Shown here: positions 1-11,160 of the stretch, piece by piece
How the letters are laid out: every line of letters begins with the position of its first letter
Position numbering within the stretch: the first letter of the stretch is position 1
Origin: Malaya genurostris
Taxonomy: Eukaryota; Arthropoda; Insecta; Diptera; Culicidae
Length of the DNA stretch: 64,000 nucleotides
Direction: 5' to 3'
Assembly: GCF_030247185.1 (NCBI RefSeq)
Contig: NC_080570.1
Span: 128,704,650 to 128,768,649 of the forward strand
Notes under the pieces: generated by a model
The model's database searches: none
What the model saw: only the letters and a program-made list of their open reading frames with translations
Told to the model about the DNA's origin: nothing
Program-made: the position numbers and the translations under genes

Positions 1-2700
1 CATTGAAATACCGTGTACCGAATACCGTTCACTTACCCTCGAGCTCCAAATCTTGATTTTATCCGAAACCGATATCTTAGACGACTTCATCGGTTGCACA
101 ATCCGTTGTATGGGTGTGCTGTCGAGTTGTTCAAAGTTGTTCCAACAAATCCAGACAATCGTCGACACTCGTTATTCTCAGCGCCTAGCGCTAGAAAAAA
201 CACCACGTCATAAAGTTCACCAGTATTCTCGCTGCAGCACCGCACAATAGTATGTAGTTGTAAATAGTAGGTTATTGCGAGGTGTGAGGAACCGCAAACA
301 AATCAAGTAAACATATAAAGTTGCAAGCTAATCACACCTGATGGTTCCTTAGCCGAGAGTCTCGCCGCGCCTAACACAACAATACACACGTCAAAGCGTC
401 GTACAATACATCGACAGAGAAAAATATTCGCTCAATTGGGTTTGATTACACTTTGCGCTTCATTTGTTTGCTGCCCTTACACCGAGAATCGTTTAGTTTT
501 GTCGTTTTTTTTCTTCTTCTCGCTGCAATGAACAATCGTCTAGTTGGCTTTGCGATCTGTACTCGGCACGTCACGACGGCATAACACACAACCCAGTAGC
601 CCAGGCAACACCCGTCTTGGTGAACAAATGATAAATATCAATTATCCAGTAGCAGCAGCAGAACACAACGAACACCTACACCAACGTTTCAGTGTTTGTT
701 GCTAATAAGAAAGCCACTAACACCTTGTTCGAAAGTTGAAAATACGAAATTTCACTACCGTGCGTACCACCGAAGGGGAGGGGGGGATCGGAAAAAATTC
801 CCGGCACGATCTGTTAAGCTTATCCGGTTGTTTTATCCCTAACGGGTTCAGGAAAATTCGACCCAAACACTACTACGATGCTGGAAGAGTTAGTTCGAGG
901 AGGAAGATTTCGTGGAACGTTCGAGCAAAATTAAACACACCACACCACCGCTCTTGATCCGAACCTAAGCCGAACTATGGATATCGCATCGCATCACCTC
1001 GAACCGATGCTGATAACGGGGTTTCCACCTCACGGATAAAGTCGCTCGGAGCTGATAAAATGAAAGAAAGAAAGAAAGAACGAAAAAAGTCAGCAACGGG
1101 TATCCGAGGAATCGTATTTATACGGGTCCGGATGATGATGATGCGATGAAGCGGATGGAGAGCGTGGTTTTTCAGGCAGCGTTTTAAGCGAGGGGTCCGA
1201 ACAATTGAGCTTATTGTGATGCAAGTGCGATATTTGATAGAAGAAAAATTAGTTGAATGAATTGCATTCAGCATCAACGTTCAGGAAAATTAAAAGTTCC
1301 ACTCATCGAACCCCTCGTTTTTTTTGGGAACAACATTCAGATCCAACGGACAAAAGCGTAGAGTAGAGACCGAAGTGTTAATTAAATCTACTTCTACAGC
1401 AATCGGCTCTGTTTGGCTTTGGTTTCCGATGACCTTCGCGATCACCGAGTAGACCTCAATAACGGTCCCGAGACGACCGGTGAGTCTTGGTCCACAATCG
1501 GTTGTGCCGGTGGTTTCGAATTCTAACAATGATTTTCGCACAGCCGAATTTGTGAACCTCAGAAGTGATCAACTACCGAATGCCAAACTCATATAACTCA
1601 TCGAGCCTAGTGATCCACCGTAATTTTACCGAAATTTGGTGCTCCAATTTCGAAATCAGCCGTACGCTCTGATTGAATCATCAGCTGCTAGGCTTTGTGT
1701 TGTGGTGGTGTTTTTTTCTTCTCCTATTTCTCGTGCTAGCAACCGTCGGTGGGTCGAATTTTCCTCCCATTTTGTGTGGTTTCGAATTTCCAACTTTCGA
1801 TTCGATACGCTTTCGTAATACACTCGACGGAGCTGTAATTTGCTGTTGCACGGGGCCGTGTATGACTTTTTCGATGGTTCACCAGAAAATCACCAGAAAC
1901 GACACGTATAATCACTAATTTTGTTGTTGCTTTTGACACTCTTTTCATACTATCCGTGTTTCACAACCGACGTGCTACGGGGCAATCTTAAAAAGATTAT
2001 TAAACTACTGGTAGTTAGAACTAACGTACTCAAACCTAGCGACGAATACAATGCAAAGTGATAACCAACCCAGCCAATAATAGGCAAGCACTGTTGACAG
2101 CTGAGTCACATAACACTTTCACACTGACAGGTGGCACTTTGCAACGGATGATAAAATGAAACTCGAAACCCTTACTCAGTGCTGCTGCTGCTGCTGTTAC
2201 TGCTACTACTATTTTGCGAATGCACTAAACCGATGTTTTTAAGGATCGGAATATGCCGCGGAATCGGAAGACAGGTCCAAACGTTCAAACTAGACTGAAA
2301 TCAAGCGGAATCGTCACCCCGTTGTGATGCAGTGCAGTCCAGTCTCGCGCATTCGACACACGATGGCCGGAGATCGGCTCAGTTTGGAGGTATTTTCGCG
2401 CAGTGTAACATAGCGGAATGTGTCGGGTGTGTGTGATTGTGGTGTGGCATCACCACACGGAGGAAGAGATATCGGGCGATATTTTTTATTTTATTTCTAC
2501 TTCTCATACATTCCATATTGTGCTTGCAATTACTGTGTTGGTGAACGGGGTGAGCTAAGTACAGTTCATGACGTATTGTGTACATCGGCGGCGGCTCTCG
2601 GGGTATCAGATAAAAAAACTACTGCGGAAACCGATGAAAGACCTTTCCATCGGAGCAAAACAAGTGTGCGCCGTTAGTAGGGTTGCCAATTTTTTAGCTT
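1..2700. other. Repeat-poor stretch, no recognisable gene
   Basis: This stretch is less AT-rich than most of the window, and I see no transposase, terminal repeats or long open frame in it. It holds a short (CTG)n run near 2180-2200 and a donor-like GACCGGTGAGT on the plus strand near 1474-1484. It could contain untranslated exons or regulatory DNA of a host gene, but nothing decides strand or limits. The small open frames here show no protein family I know. Confidence 0.4.
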
Positions 2701-2711
2701 GTACGATTTAA

Positions 2712-3640
2712 GACTGTCCCAGAAAGTATGGGCGCACTTTGATTTCGCTGCAAATAATTCACAAGTGTTAGATATTAAAATTTTATTCGATATACTGATA
2801 ATATTAGACTACAACAATATAATATTATTTTCAACATTTGCTATTTAGCGATTGTAGACTAGCTGGCGCACCTTCTTGCGAACGTTCCTCTTTAAATTCC
2901 GTACAGACTTCTTGGCGACAAGTTTTGACACTTTTTTCCAATCTTTTTCGAACTGTTGAATGGTTTCGGCTGCCGAGACATGTTTCCTAAGATGTGCCTT
3001 CGTTAATGCCCAAAATTCCTCAAGTTGTGGGTAATTTGGTGGATTCATGTCTTTTGGGACGACAAGTGACATTTTTGGTAGTATACTATTCTACCGTTGT
3101 TTTCGAGTAGTGGCAAGAAGCAAGTTCTGGCCAGAAAACAACAGGATCCTTGTGGCTTCGAATCATGGGTAGAAGTCGTTTTTGTGAACATTCCTTGATG
3201 TATATTTCGCTATTCATTGAAGCAGTGGTGATGAAGGGTTTCGAAATTTTACCGCAGCTACAAATTGCTTGCCAGACCATAGCTTTCTTACCAAATTTTT
3301 CGACTTCAATCGATATCTCGGACTGGTTTACACTTGCCCTTCTCGCATCGTATAATATTGTGGGCCCGGCAAGGATTTGTAATCGAGTTTCACGTAGGTT
3401 TCGTCGTCCATGATTATGTAATTCAAATTTCCAGCAAGAATCGTATTGTACAGCTTTCGAACCCTTGGCCTGATCGATGCTTCTTATTTCCGACTACGTT
3501 TTGGTTGTTTCTGCTTCTTATAGGTTCGAAGATTCAAACGTTCTTTAGCACGACTTCGAAGTGCCCACTTTTTTTGTCACATCCCGAACTGAACTTCGAC
3601 ATTCCTATCTTATGCCACCCCGTATGTTTATGATGAAAAG
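2712..3640 (-). pseudogene. Decayed DD37E (ITmD37E-type) mariner/Tc1 transposase
   Basis: Read on the minus strand, the relic gives, in order, RARKLYNTILAGN, the first catalytic motif IIMDDETYVK, then MVWQAICSCGK, FWPELASCHYSK, VPKDMNPPNYPQL and EEFWAL. This is the order found in mosquito DD37E transposases. Several frameshifts separate the blocks. The residue normally Asp in FWPDLASCHYS is Glu here, and the residues between PQL and the final Glu block are shortened, so the copy cannot encode an active enzyme. One end carries GACTGTCCCAGAAAGTATGG at about 2712. I could not find its inverted partner, so the 5' end is probably truncated. Confidence 0.75.
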
Positions 3641-3935
3641 GTACAATATTTGTTTAGCATCAAAATTAGTTATGTCTTATTCCGTTATTGATGAGTTATT
3701 GCAATTCTATTAAGTTCAATTGATCTAGTAGTTCTATCTTCAAATAAAATATTTTTGTTTTTTTCATTTATATCGTTTATTTGTACCTTTAATCTGGCTT
3801 TAACCTATATACTATTGAATAAACTGCATCAGAATCAGTAAAGAGTTACTTATAATAGTATTCTGTTCTGAATGATAGGATATTAAATAACTTAAAAATT
3901 CATCTTCAAACAATTTTTTGGTCTTGGTTTGATAT

Positions 3936-5196
3936 TAACAGATCGGCTGAAAAGTTCGTATCGTTTCTATGAGAGGGCGCTACTAGAATTAAATCCATAC
4001 CATTTTCAGTTAGTACCAACCTTCAAAAGATACGTGTATAAATTTGACAGCTGTCTGATTATTAGTTTGTGAGATATTGCATTTTGAGTGAAGCTACTTT
4101 TGTTATTGTGAAAAAAAAAATGGAAAAAAAGGAATTTCGTGTGTTGATGAAACACTACTTTTTGATGAAAAAAAGTGCCGCCGATACCAAAAAATGGCTT
4201 GATGAGTGTTATCCAGACTCTGCACCGGGCGAAGCAACAATTCGTAATTGGTTTGCAAAATTTCGTACTGGTCATATGAGCACCGAAGACGATGAACGCA
4301 GTGGACGTCCAAAAGAGGCTGTTACCGATGAAAACGTGAAAAAAATCCACAAAATGATTTTCAATGACCGTAAAGTGAAGTTGATCGAGATAGCTGACAC
4401 CCTAAAGATATCAAAGGAACGTGTTGGACATATTATTCACGAATATTTGGATATGAGAAAGCTTTGTGCAAAATGGGTGCCGCGTGAGCGCACAATCGAT
4501 CAAAACAACAACGAATTGATGATTCTGAGCAGTGTTTGGAGCTGTTATATCGAAATAAAACAGATTTTTTTCGTCGATATATAACAATGGACGAAACATG
4601 GCTCCATCACTTCACTCCGGAGTCCGATCGACAGTCAGCTGAGTGGACTGCACGAGATGAACTGAACCCAAAGCGTGGAAAGACTCAACAATCGGCCGGT
4701 AAGGTTATGGCGTCTGTATTTTGGATTCGCATGGTATAATTTTCATCGACTACCTTGAAAAGGGAAAAACCATCAACAGTGACTATTATATAGTGTTATT
4801 AGAGCGTTTGAAGGACGAAATTTCAAAAAAAAAAACGGCCTCATTTGAATAAGAAAAAAGTTTTGTTTCATCAAGACAATGCACCGTGCCACAAGTCGAT
4901 GAAAACCATGCTGATATTGAACGAATTGGGCCCCCAGTGACTTTTTCCTGTTCTCAGACCTCAAGAGAATGCTCGCTGGTAAAAAATTTAGAAGCAATGA
5001 AGAGGTAATCGCTGAAACTGAGGCCTATTTTGAGGCAAAGGACAAATCGTACTACAAAAATGGTATCGAAAAGTTGGAAGATCGCTATAATCGCTGTATC
5101 GCCTCTGATGGCAATTATGTTGAATAATAAAAACGAATTTTGGCAAAAAAATGTGTGTTTCTATTAAACGATACGAACTTTTCAGCCGAACTGTTA
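3936..5196 (+). mobile_element. Irritans-type (Himar-like) mariner, copy 1
   Basis: The element proper is 3938-5194 (1257 bp). It starts ACAGATCGGCTGAAAAGTTC and ends with the inverted match, differing at a few bases. It is flanked by TA at 3936-3937 and 5195-5196, the normal mariner target duplication. The inner sequence encodes a broken transposase. A second copy of the same family lies at 48152-49443. Confidence 0.95.
4120..5127 (+). pseudogene. Broken irritans-type mariner transposase, copy 1
   Basis: The start is the ATG at 4120, giving MEKKEFRVLMKHYF, the N-terminus shared with Himar1-like transposases. The helix-turn-helix region, the WVPRER motif and MDETWLHHFTPES, with the first catalytic Asp, are visible, but in different frames. 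Compared with copy 2, one A is missing in the run near 4502, one G near 4724, and an 11-A run near 4825 shifts the frame again. A deletion of about 41 bp near 4928 removes the YSPDLAPSD segment with the third catalytic Asp. The C-terminus ends GNYVE followed by TAA at 5125. It is non-functional. Confidence 0.9.
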
Positions 5197-5231
5197 TAAT
5201 GACAGAATTTTATATTTTGTTGTTATTTTAT

Positions 5232-6245
5232 CGTGTAGATATCATGTCATATACCATTCGACTCAGTTCGACGAACTGAGCAAATGTCTGAGTGTGTGTG
5301 TATGTAACAAAAATATGCACTCACTTTTCTCGGAGATCATTTTCACAAAGTAAGATTCGAATGAAAGGTCTGATGGTCCCATGGAATGTTATTGAATTTT
5401 ATTTCGATCCGACTTCTCAATTTTCTCGGAAACGGCTTAACCGATTTTCATATTCAAATGAAAGGTTCTTTAGTTTCCTAAAAATTTCTAGCACATTTTA
5501 TCCGGATCCGATTTCCGACTTGCGGAGCTAGAGCGTGATATGTGGAAAATTACCAATTTCATGAGTGTTTTTTCACGAACGATGGTCAAAAACAGGTAGA
5601 AGTTCCATAAAACATTCTAATAAATTCTTCTAGTTTGCCAAACTTGTTAGTTTGTGGGCATAAAAACTTAATTCGGCACTACTGGTCCCCCCTTTTCCTG
5701 GTCCGGAAACACCGAAAGTGGCGAAGAAAAACTCCAGAAATAGAATTCACTTTGATTTCTCAGCGAAGCTTGAACCGATTTTCACAAATTTTGCTTTAAA
5801 TTGAGTGTCAATATTTTCAAACCGCCATATAAAATGACAATATAACACCGGTACGTGGTGGTACGGTGGAAGACGAAAAACGAAAACGATGCATGCTTTG
5901 TTCTATTTCGTACACTAACAGTCATTTGATCTTATGTCGTTTTCGTTTTTAAATTGCACTACACTGGTGTAGCGAAAGCTGCACTGAAACCGTTCGTTTT
6001 TACCAATTGCACTACACCAGTGCTACACTTTTTCTGCACCGATACCACTGGTGTAGCACTCATCAAAAGTTTGGTGTAGCCCTGCGCAATGGAATCGTTT
6101 ATTGTAGTCAATGGTTACTGTTTATGTTTTCGTCATTTTTGTTCGTTTATTCATGCCTCAGTGTAGCACTGCACCGGTGTAGTGCAAATTAAAAACGAAA
6201 ACGCCATTAGAACTTGATCAATGGTTCAACAGTAGCTTTTAACGA
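5232..6245 (+). repeat. Dispersed repeat with CTCAGAGATGG-type motifs, copy A
   Basis: The stretch begins near TCATATACCATTCGACTCAG and runs through loosely repeated paragraphs of roughly 130-150 bp. Each carries a form of TTCTCGGAGAT, CCGATTTTCA, TTCAAATGAAAGGTC, TGGTCCCAT and CCGACTTCCGG. Other copies in the window: 11160-12070, 35758-36430, 43447-44290, 52138-53470 and 58815-59345. Copies with both ends carry CCTTTCTCATATAGAAAGG at one end and CACCACTAGGTGGAT at the other. No coding capacity is seen. This copy is interrupted at 5935-6206 by a MITE. Confidence 0.75.
5935..6206. mobile_element. PIF/Harbinger-like MITE with TTA duplication
   Basis: The terminal inverted repeats are TGTCGTTTTCGTTTTTAA at the left and its near-perfect inverse at the right. 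TTA lies at 5932-5934 and 6207-6209, a 3-bp duplication typical of Harbinger. A paralogous empty site is at 59170-59200, where GATCTTCGAACTTGATC reads uninterrupted. The interior repeats TGCACTACACYRGTG palindromes in both orientations. It has no coding capacity. Confidence 0.8.
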
Positions 6246-6339
6246 GTCTAAGGTTGCTAATTATTGGCGGTAGTTTTTTTTATTTTATTTTCACGAATAC
6301 ATTGCTAAGTTTATATCAAGCTAACGAAGTACCCCTTCT

Positions 6340-6665
6340 AACTAACTAGCCAGAAACTATCTAATGGGTTTCGGTTTGTTTTCAAGCTTATTTAGAAGGA
6401 GTGTTTCGTTAACTTCATATGAACTTAGCGAGTAACTCTAAAACAATAGAAAATAAATTGAGCAGCAAATTCAAAATTATTGTAACTAATTAGCAACTTA
6501 ATAGCAACAAACTATCCACCGGGTGTTTGATTTGTTTATAAGCTTATTTGGGAGTGGTGTTTCGTTAACTTCATATAAACTTAGCGAAGTACTCAAAAAA
6601 TTAAAAGAAATCGAGTACCAAAATTACCGAAACTAATTAGCAATAAATTATCCCTTTATTTGCGT
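6340..6665. repeat. Degenerate direct repeat, about 165 bp twice
   Basis: Two successive units share CTTATTTRGRAGKRGTGTTTC, GTTAACTTCATATRAACTTAGCG and AACTAATTAGCAA. The units have diverged. I see no coding sequence or terminal inverted repeats. Confidence 0.6.
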
Positions 6666-6721
6666 TATCATTGGCGAGATATACCTCGCTGAGTTCATGT
6701 CAAATGGTACACCGAAAAAAT

Positions 6722-6947
6722 GAATTTTACAGCTGACATGATTCTACAAACGACACAATTCATAACAACTTAACTTGTCAAATGATGCAATATTCTATTG
6801 GTACATAATTTTACAGGCACTTGGCTGCCAAGTGCCGCTGTATAGATTTATATGTCTCAAATATTCATCAAGCAGATATGTGCTTCTGTAGCTCAGTTGA
6901 TTAACTGTCGTGCTTTATGATCTAATGTTATTCGGTTCAAGTCATTT
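6722..6947 (+). repeat. tRNA-like (SINE-type) repeat, copy 1
   Basis: The segment starts GAATTTTACAGCTGACAT and ends in a tRNA-like block with an A-box-like TAGCTCAGTTGATTAACTG and a B-box-like GGTTCAAGTCA. Just upstream is a hairpin, GGCACTT GGCTGCC AAGTGCC. The same arrangement recurs at 9651-10135, interrupted there by a MITE. It could be a tRNA-derived SINE, but the tRNA-like part sits at the downstream end of the shared region, which is unusual. It is too degenerate to be a real tRNA gene. Confidence 0.55.
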
Positions 6948-7064
6948 TTTCGAACTGTGTACATAACACTATGGATCTCCGGAGTGTTTGCGAAAATTAC
7001 TATGGAATTTTTTCTTTGGTCCTTCTAAAAAGTGAAACTGGTGTCGAAATTGTTGACTGATAAT

Positions 7065-7217
7065 GAAAATTCTCGGTTGATTTACCCAACAAACGTAAGA
7101 ATTGTAAAGTCTAAGGAAAATTTTATAATCACGTCTTGATAATCGAAAGAGAAAGTAAACAAAGAGAAACTGTCACTTGCTCTTACGGTCTTTTGGAAAA
7201 TTAACCGAGAATTTTCC
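7065..7217. mobile_element. Small MITE with AAAATTCTCGGTT ends
   Basis: The ends are GAAAATTCTCGGTTGATTT and its inverse, AATTAACCGAGAATTTTCC. The core AGAGAAAGTAAACAAAGAG is also found in the elements at 46814-47216 and 57389-57637, which suggests one family. No clear target duplication was identified. Confidence 0.55.
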
Positions 7218-7271
7218 TTTTTGGTAATAAAAAATGCGTATACAAAATGTTAGCCAAATCAAAAGAAACAC

Positions 7272-7700
7272 TCAGAGAAACAAAATGCAGTGATTTTTTT
7301 TATTGGAATTGTGACAAAAGGAATATTAATTTTGGTGAAATATTGGTTTAATATTTCAAACATTGCTGCTTGAAACTACAAAACGAGTATATTTCATTTT
7401 CTCAGTGGATTAGTTTGTTTCAATAAATACTTGAATAAAAATGATAAATATTTTACTTGAGCGTTTTTTTTTTAAATTTCTCGACAAACAATTTCATAAT
7501 AAATTTAACTCGCAAAAGCAGTTCAAAATGAACTAACTTTAGATATAGGTAATATTCATAGTGCTTTGAACTTGTTAGTTGAAATACATGCTTAGATATT
7601 AACTTAAAAATAAGTTCTTTCAACTTACGCTTTTGTTTGTTAATATTACAGATTCAATTTCAAGTTCCGGTGTTACAGATTATTGTGAGCGTTAAACTCG
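7272..7700. repeat. Partial relative of the TA-flanked element at 60829-61911
   Basis: The segment begins ACACTCAGAGAAACAAAATG and contains TCAGTGGATTAGTTTGTTTC, AACTTACGCTTTTGTTTG and related blocks. These occur inverted at 61620-61911. It looks like a diverged, rearranged copy of the same non-autonomous element. It has no coding capacity. Confidence 0.45.
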
Positions 7701-7770
7701 AACATTTCCACACAAAAATACATACATTTATTTGCACTACATCACATTTAAGATAACACATAATCAACAA

Positions 7771-7872
7771 TTATACACCACAAGTAGGTCGTGTTGCCCA
7801 CTGCGCTCCTCGCCTTTTTGTTCCAACCGGATCTGTAGCGAACACCAATTTAGCAGGGTTGTTGTCCGGCAC
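7771..7872 (-). pseudogene. C-terminal scrap of a LINE-type polyprotein (tentative)
   Basis: The minus strand encodes VPDNNPAKLVF followed by DPVGTKRRGAQ, then a stop. DPxGTRRRGAQ near the C-terminus is a pattern I associate with non-LTR retrotransposon ORF2 proteins of insects. Only 33 residues are left and no reverse transcriptase is nearby, so the assignment is tentative. Confidence 0.4.
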
Positions 7873-8037
7873 AACAACAAAAAAAAAAAAGAAAACGGTA
7901 AAAACCTAATATATAAACCATCGATATACATATGTCTGATAACCATGAAGGGAAAAGGGAACGTGCCAAAAAATGGTTTTAATAATATCAAAATTAACAG
8001 ATTATGACTGGTAGCTTTTGAAATAACCATGAAACTC

Positions 8038-8082
8038 ATGATTTGGCAAGCAATTTGTTCCTGTGGAAACCCACATTGGTAA
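8038..8082 (+). pseudogene. Tiny DD37E transposase fragment
   Basis: The 14 codons MIWQAICSCGNPHW match the conserved MVWQAICSCG block of the relic at 2712-3640. No further homology was seen on either side. It is too short to be certain. Confidence 0.4.
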
Positions 8083-8089
8083 CACCAAG

Positions 8090-9490
8090 CACATTAGTCA
8101 TTAGGAATTACATTTCCCATTGACGATGATTTTTCACATTTATATCTAGTTTAGAAATTGAAGAGAATTGAAATAATGCACAAAATGTATTCCGAAGCTC
8201 CCTTCAAGATCTTAAACATACACTAAAAAAAATTACCTTGCATATCCATCCATAAAGTAAACAAAAAAAAAACACTATCGTCATTTGCGAAGCAAATCAA
8301 CAAACACGCCACAGCTCAGAACGGAAGTAGCTGCTTCAACGTGATAATTTTCCTGGGAAAAGCAGGGGTGCTATAATTATTACTCTTCTCCAGGGTCGAA
8401 TAAAGCCCCGAAGGAAGAAAAATATTTTCCATGACGCCTTTCTTGGTGGTTTCAAAGAATCAGTCCCTATGCAGTCGCACCCGGCATGAGCATCCATTCA
8501 TTCACTAATCTCATTAAATCCTTTCGTTGTGGATCGTTAGCAAGGATGGAAAAACTTCCCCTTCTGCGCCGGTATCTTATGGGTGTGTTTATTCTCGCAC
8601 AAATATTAGCTAACGGGTGACAGTGACACTGCAATGCAAGTTCAAAAATTACCAGTTAAGGTACGTGGACCTTTTATTATTTTTATCTGTCATTCAGGCT
8701 AGTACTCAAACCAAATTCAAGCAGCTACGGCCGAAAATAATTGACTGAAATGTGTACATTACCGCTAGAAATATGGTGAAAACAGACTCTTTACTCTACG
8801 AAACTGTTGAGGGGTGAAGCTGACTAGAACTTCGAATAGGGGAACAAGTTTACGGTTTCCTACAACCTACTTTTTATATTGCCTTCGTGGTATTTCACTT
8901 CACCTTTTATCCTACAATTTATCATTCTTACAAATCATACTAATCCTATTGTGACTCGTTTGTCATTATGTACACAAATTAACCTCACCCGAGAGAATAA
9001 ACAACGGATTATAGAACAATAGTAGCGGCTCAGGATTGATTGACACTACATCGGGCCAGCTGAAAGGTATTGTTTATAGAACACGTAGATACATGCGACT
9101 TTTCAAAAGTCTACGTTTGTCAAACGTTTCGAATTTTGCTCAACATATATCTGAGTTATATTACATGATCATATTTAAAATATTTTTTAAACTTTTCTTT
9201 TACTTTTTTATTTGCTATGTTTTTTTTAGCTTTAATAGAAGCAGCAATATTTGCAAGTTGGAAACATCAAGTTCAGCCTAACACTGGGATGATTGGTTAG
9301 AGCATAAACTTTCGTCAGATTTGAATAGAAGGATTTTATCCTTTAACCTCAAAACGCCGGTTTCCATTTGACGATGAGTGAATACTTGCTTAGTATTCCC
9401 CAATTACAACTAGATCATTATCAGAGTTGCTACGGGCAAAATCAAAGCCACACGATCATAGTATTTACCGTCAAATTCTTTTTAGTAATA
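8090..9490. other. No recognisable feature
   Basis: AT-rich DNA without convincing open frames, terminal repeats or transposase motifs. A small plus-strand frame at 9036-9281 is low-complexity (Phe/Tyr-rich) and not credible. Confidence 0.4.
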
Positions 9491-9650
9491 AGGTACATTT
9501 TTAGTTGAACGAACAATCAAAATTGCCATATTTGGAACACACGTTGTTCAAGAATTACCGATGCATCCCGATAAATGTACTGTTTGGTGCGGTCTATGGG
9601 CTGGGGGAATCATTGGACCTTATGTTTTAAAAATGACACTAAAAGAAATT

Positions 9651-10367
9651 ATGAATTTTACAGGTGACATAATTCTACAAACGATACAATTCAAAACTAA
9701 CTAATTTGTCAAACGATGCAATATTCCATTCATGCAGAATTTTACAGGCTTCGAGTGTAATTTGCACTCGGCTACCTAGCGCCAGTGTTTGGATTTATAT
9801 GTATCAATTAGGGTAACAGAGGTATTTTGGTCCACTTTAGGATTGATTTTATTTTGGCCCACTTTGAATAAATATCCACCAAATGTTGTAATATCTTTGA
9901 AAAACCCTTCCGCAATAGGTAATTTAATGTGTTTACCTTCAAATTTATGTAACATGAGTTACTTCACATAAATTAAATCCGATAAAATCGATCAAGTTTG
10001 TTAGGTGGGCCAAAATATATGAAGTGGCCAAAATACCTCTGTTACCCTACTCATTAAGAAAATATGTGCTTCTGTGGCTCAGTCGATTAACTGGGGTGCT
10101 TTGTGATCTAATGTTTCTCGGTTCAAGTCGCGCTGTTGCTGTCAATGTTTTGTTTTTTATTTCATTTAATTTCGAGCCATATGTAACTTTTATATCACAC
10201 AATTGTACATATTCTTGCATATAAATTTGTGTGAAATATGACGCTCCACTTATGTGCATGTTATAGGATGTAAAATCACAAGAATTTTTCAAAATGTGGA
10301 GGCAGGACCTGAACGACCAAAAAGGTTAACGCCAGAGTTAAATTAATGATATAAAAAAAGGAAGGAC
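9651..10367. mobile_element. Insertion carrying the tRNA-like repeat, copy 2
   Basis: Within the DD41D relic the sequence switches at GAATTTTACAGGTGACAT, exactly where homology with the repeat at 6722-6947 begins. Its tRNA-like block (10068-10130) has TGGCTCAGTCGATTAACTGG and GGTTCAAGTCG, close to pol III A and B boxes. Beyond 10135 the sequence is unique up to the rejoining of the transposase near 10368. The right limit is inferred only from the transposase frame resuming. Confidence 0.55.
9811..10047. mobile_element. 237-bp MITE with TA duplication
   Basis: Inverted ends GGGTAACAGAGGTATTTTGG and CCAAAATACCTCTGTTACCC are flanked by TA at 9809-9810 and 10048-10049. The uninterrupted paralogous site is in copy 1 of the tRNA-like repeat near 6855-6885. 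It has no coding capacity. Confidence 0.9.
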
Positions 10368-10679
10368 GACGCGTTACCGTGAATGGAAATCGATACAGAA
10401 CCATGATCAATGAATTTTTGTTTCCAAATCTTCAAGATATGGATGTGAATGAAATGTGGTTTCAACAGAATGGTGCCACTTGTCATTATGCGGCAGAAAC
10501 AATCGACTTATTGGAAGAACATTTCAACCAGCAACGATTGATGCTTTGGAAACCAATATCCAATACAGAAATAAGCCCTCAAATACTTGAAAAAGTGATC
10601 GAAAATTGGACCTCCATAATGATTTTTGTGAAAAATAGCAGCGACCCCCGATGGTAATATTCCCGAAATCATATTTAAA

Positions 10680-11160
10680 TGTTAAATGCCAAGAAATTGT
10701 CTACCGCATAAAAAGTTTGGCGATTTCATAATTTGATATGTTTTATTTAAATTTCAAATCAGTAAGCTCTTAAAACTCTTTACTAGTGATTTTCACAAAA
10801 CAGTCAAATACTGAAAAAAATCCTACACTGAAAAAAATTGATTTTAAAAATTTAAAATCGATTCACAAAACAAAACCACTATTGGTTTAGATAAAATTTT
10901 GTCCTAAGATAGGTGATGTGGTTCCCTACCAACCGATCATACATTGCAAATTGGGCACATTCAAGGGAAAAAAATATTTCAAACCAAAACTATTTCTTGT
11001 CTTCCTTTTCCTGTCCCTGAAACTCAAATTGTCTGTTCGTAGTAAATGTTTTGAGCCGACTGAATTGGTAAAAGAGAATTCGCTGAAGAAGCTAAACGCC
11101 AAACCTTCATATGCCTACGAAAAATGTATGAAAAATTAGAATAAACGTTGGCATATATGT
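10680..11160. other. No recognisable gene
   Basis: AT-rich sequence. A short ACTGAAAAAAATTGA motif at 10828 resembles one at 38342, which suggests a shared repeat, but limits are unclear. The open frame at 10918-11139 has no recognisable motif. Confidence 0.35.

Larger units (their letters stand above)
9505..10672 (+). pseudogene. DD41D-type mariner relic split by an insertion
   Basis: The first part (9505-9650) encodes LPMHPDKCTVWCGLWAGG and continues IIGPYVLK. The second (10368-10672) encodes VTVNGNRYRTMINEF, then WFQQNGATCH and a degraded C-terminus. Both parts align with the better-preserved relative at 50605-51300, which reads VTVNGDRYRSM and WFQQDGATCH. The second catalytic Asp is Asn here. 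About 717 bp of foreign sequence separates the two parts. Non-functional. Confidence 0.8.

Noticed and set aside
10068..10130. tRNA gene
   Set aside because: A- and B-box-like sequences are present, but no acceptor stem closes and the same block sits in a dispersed repeat.
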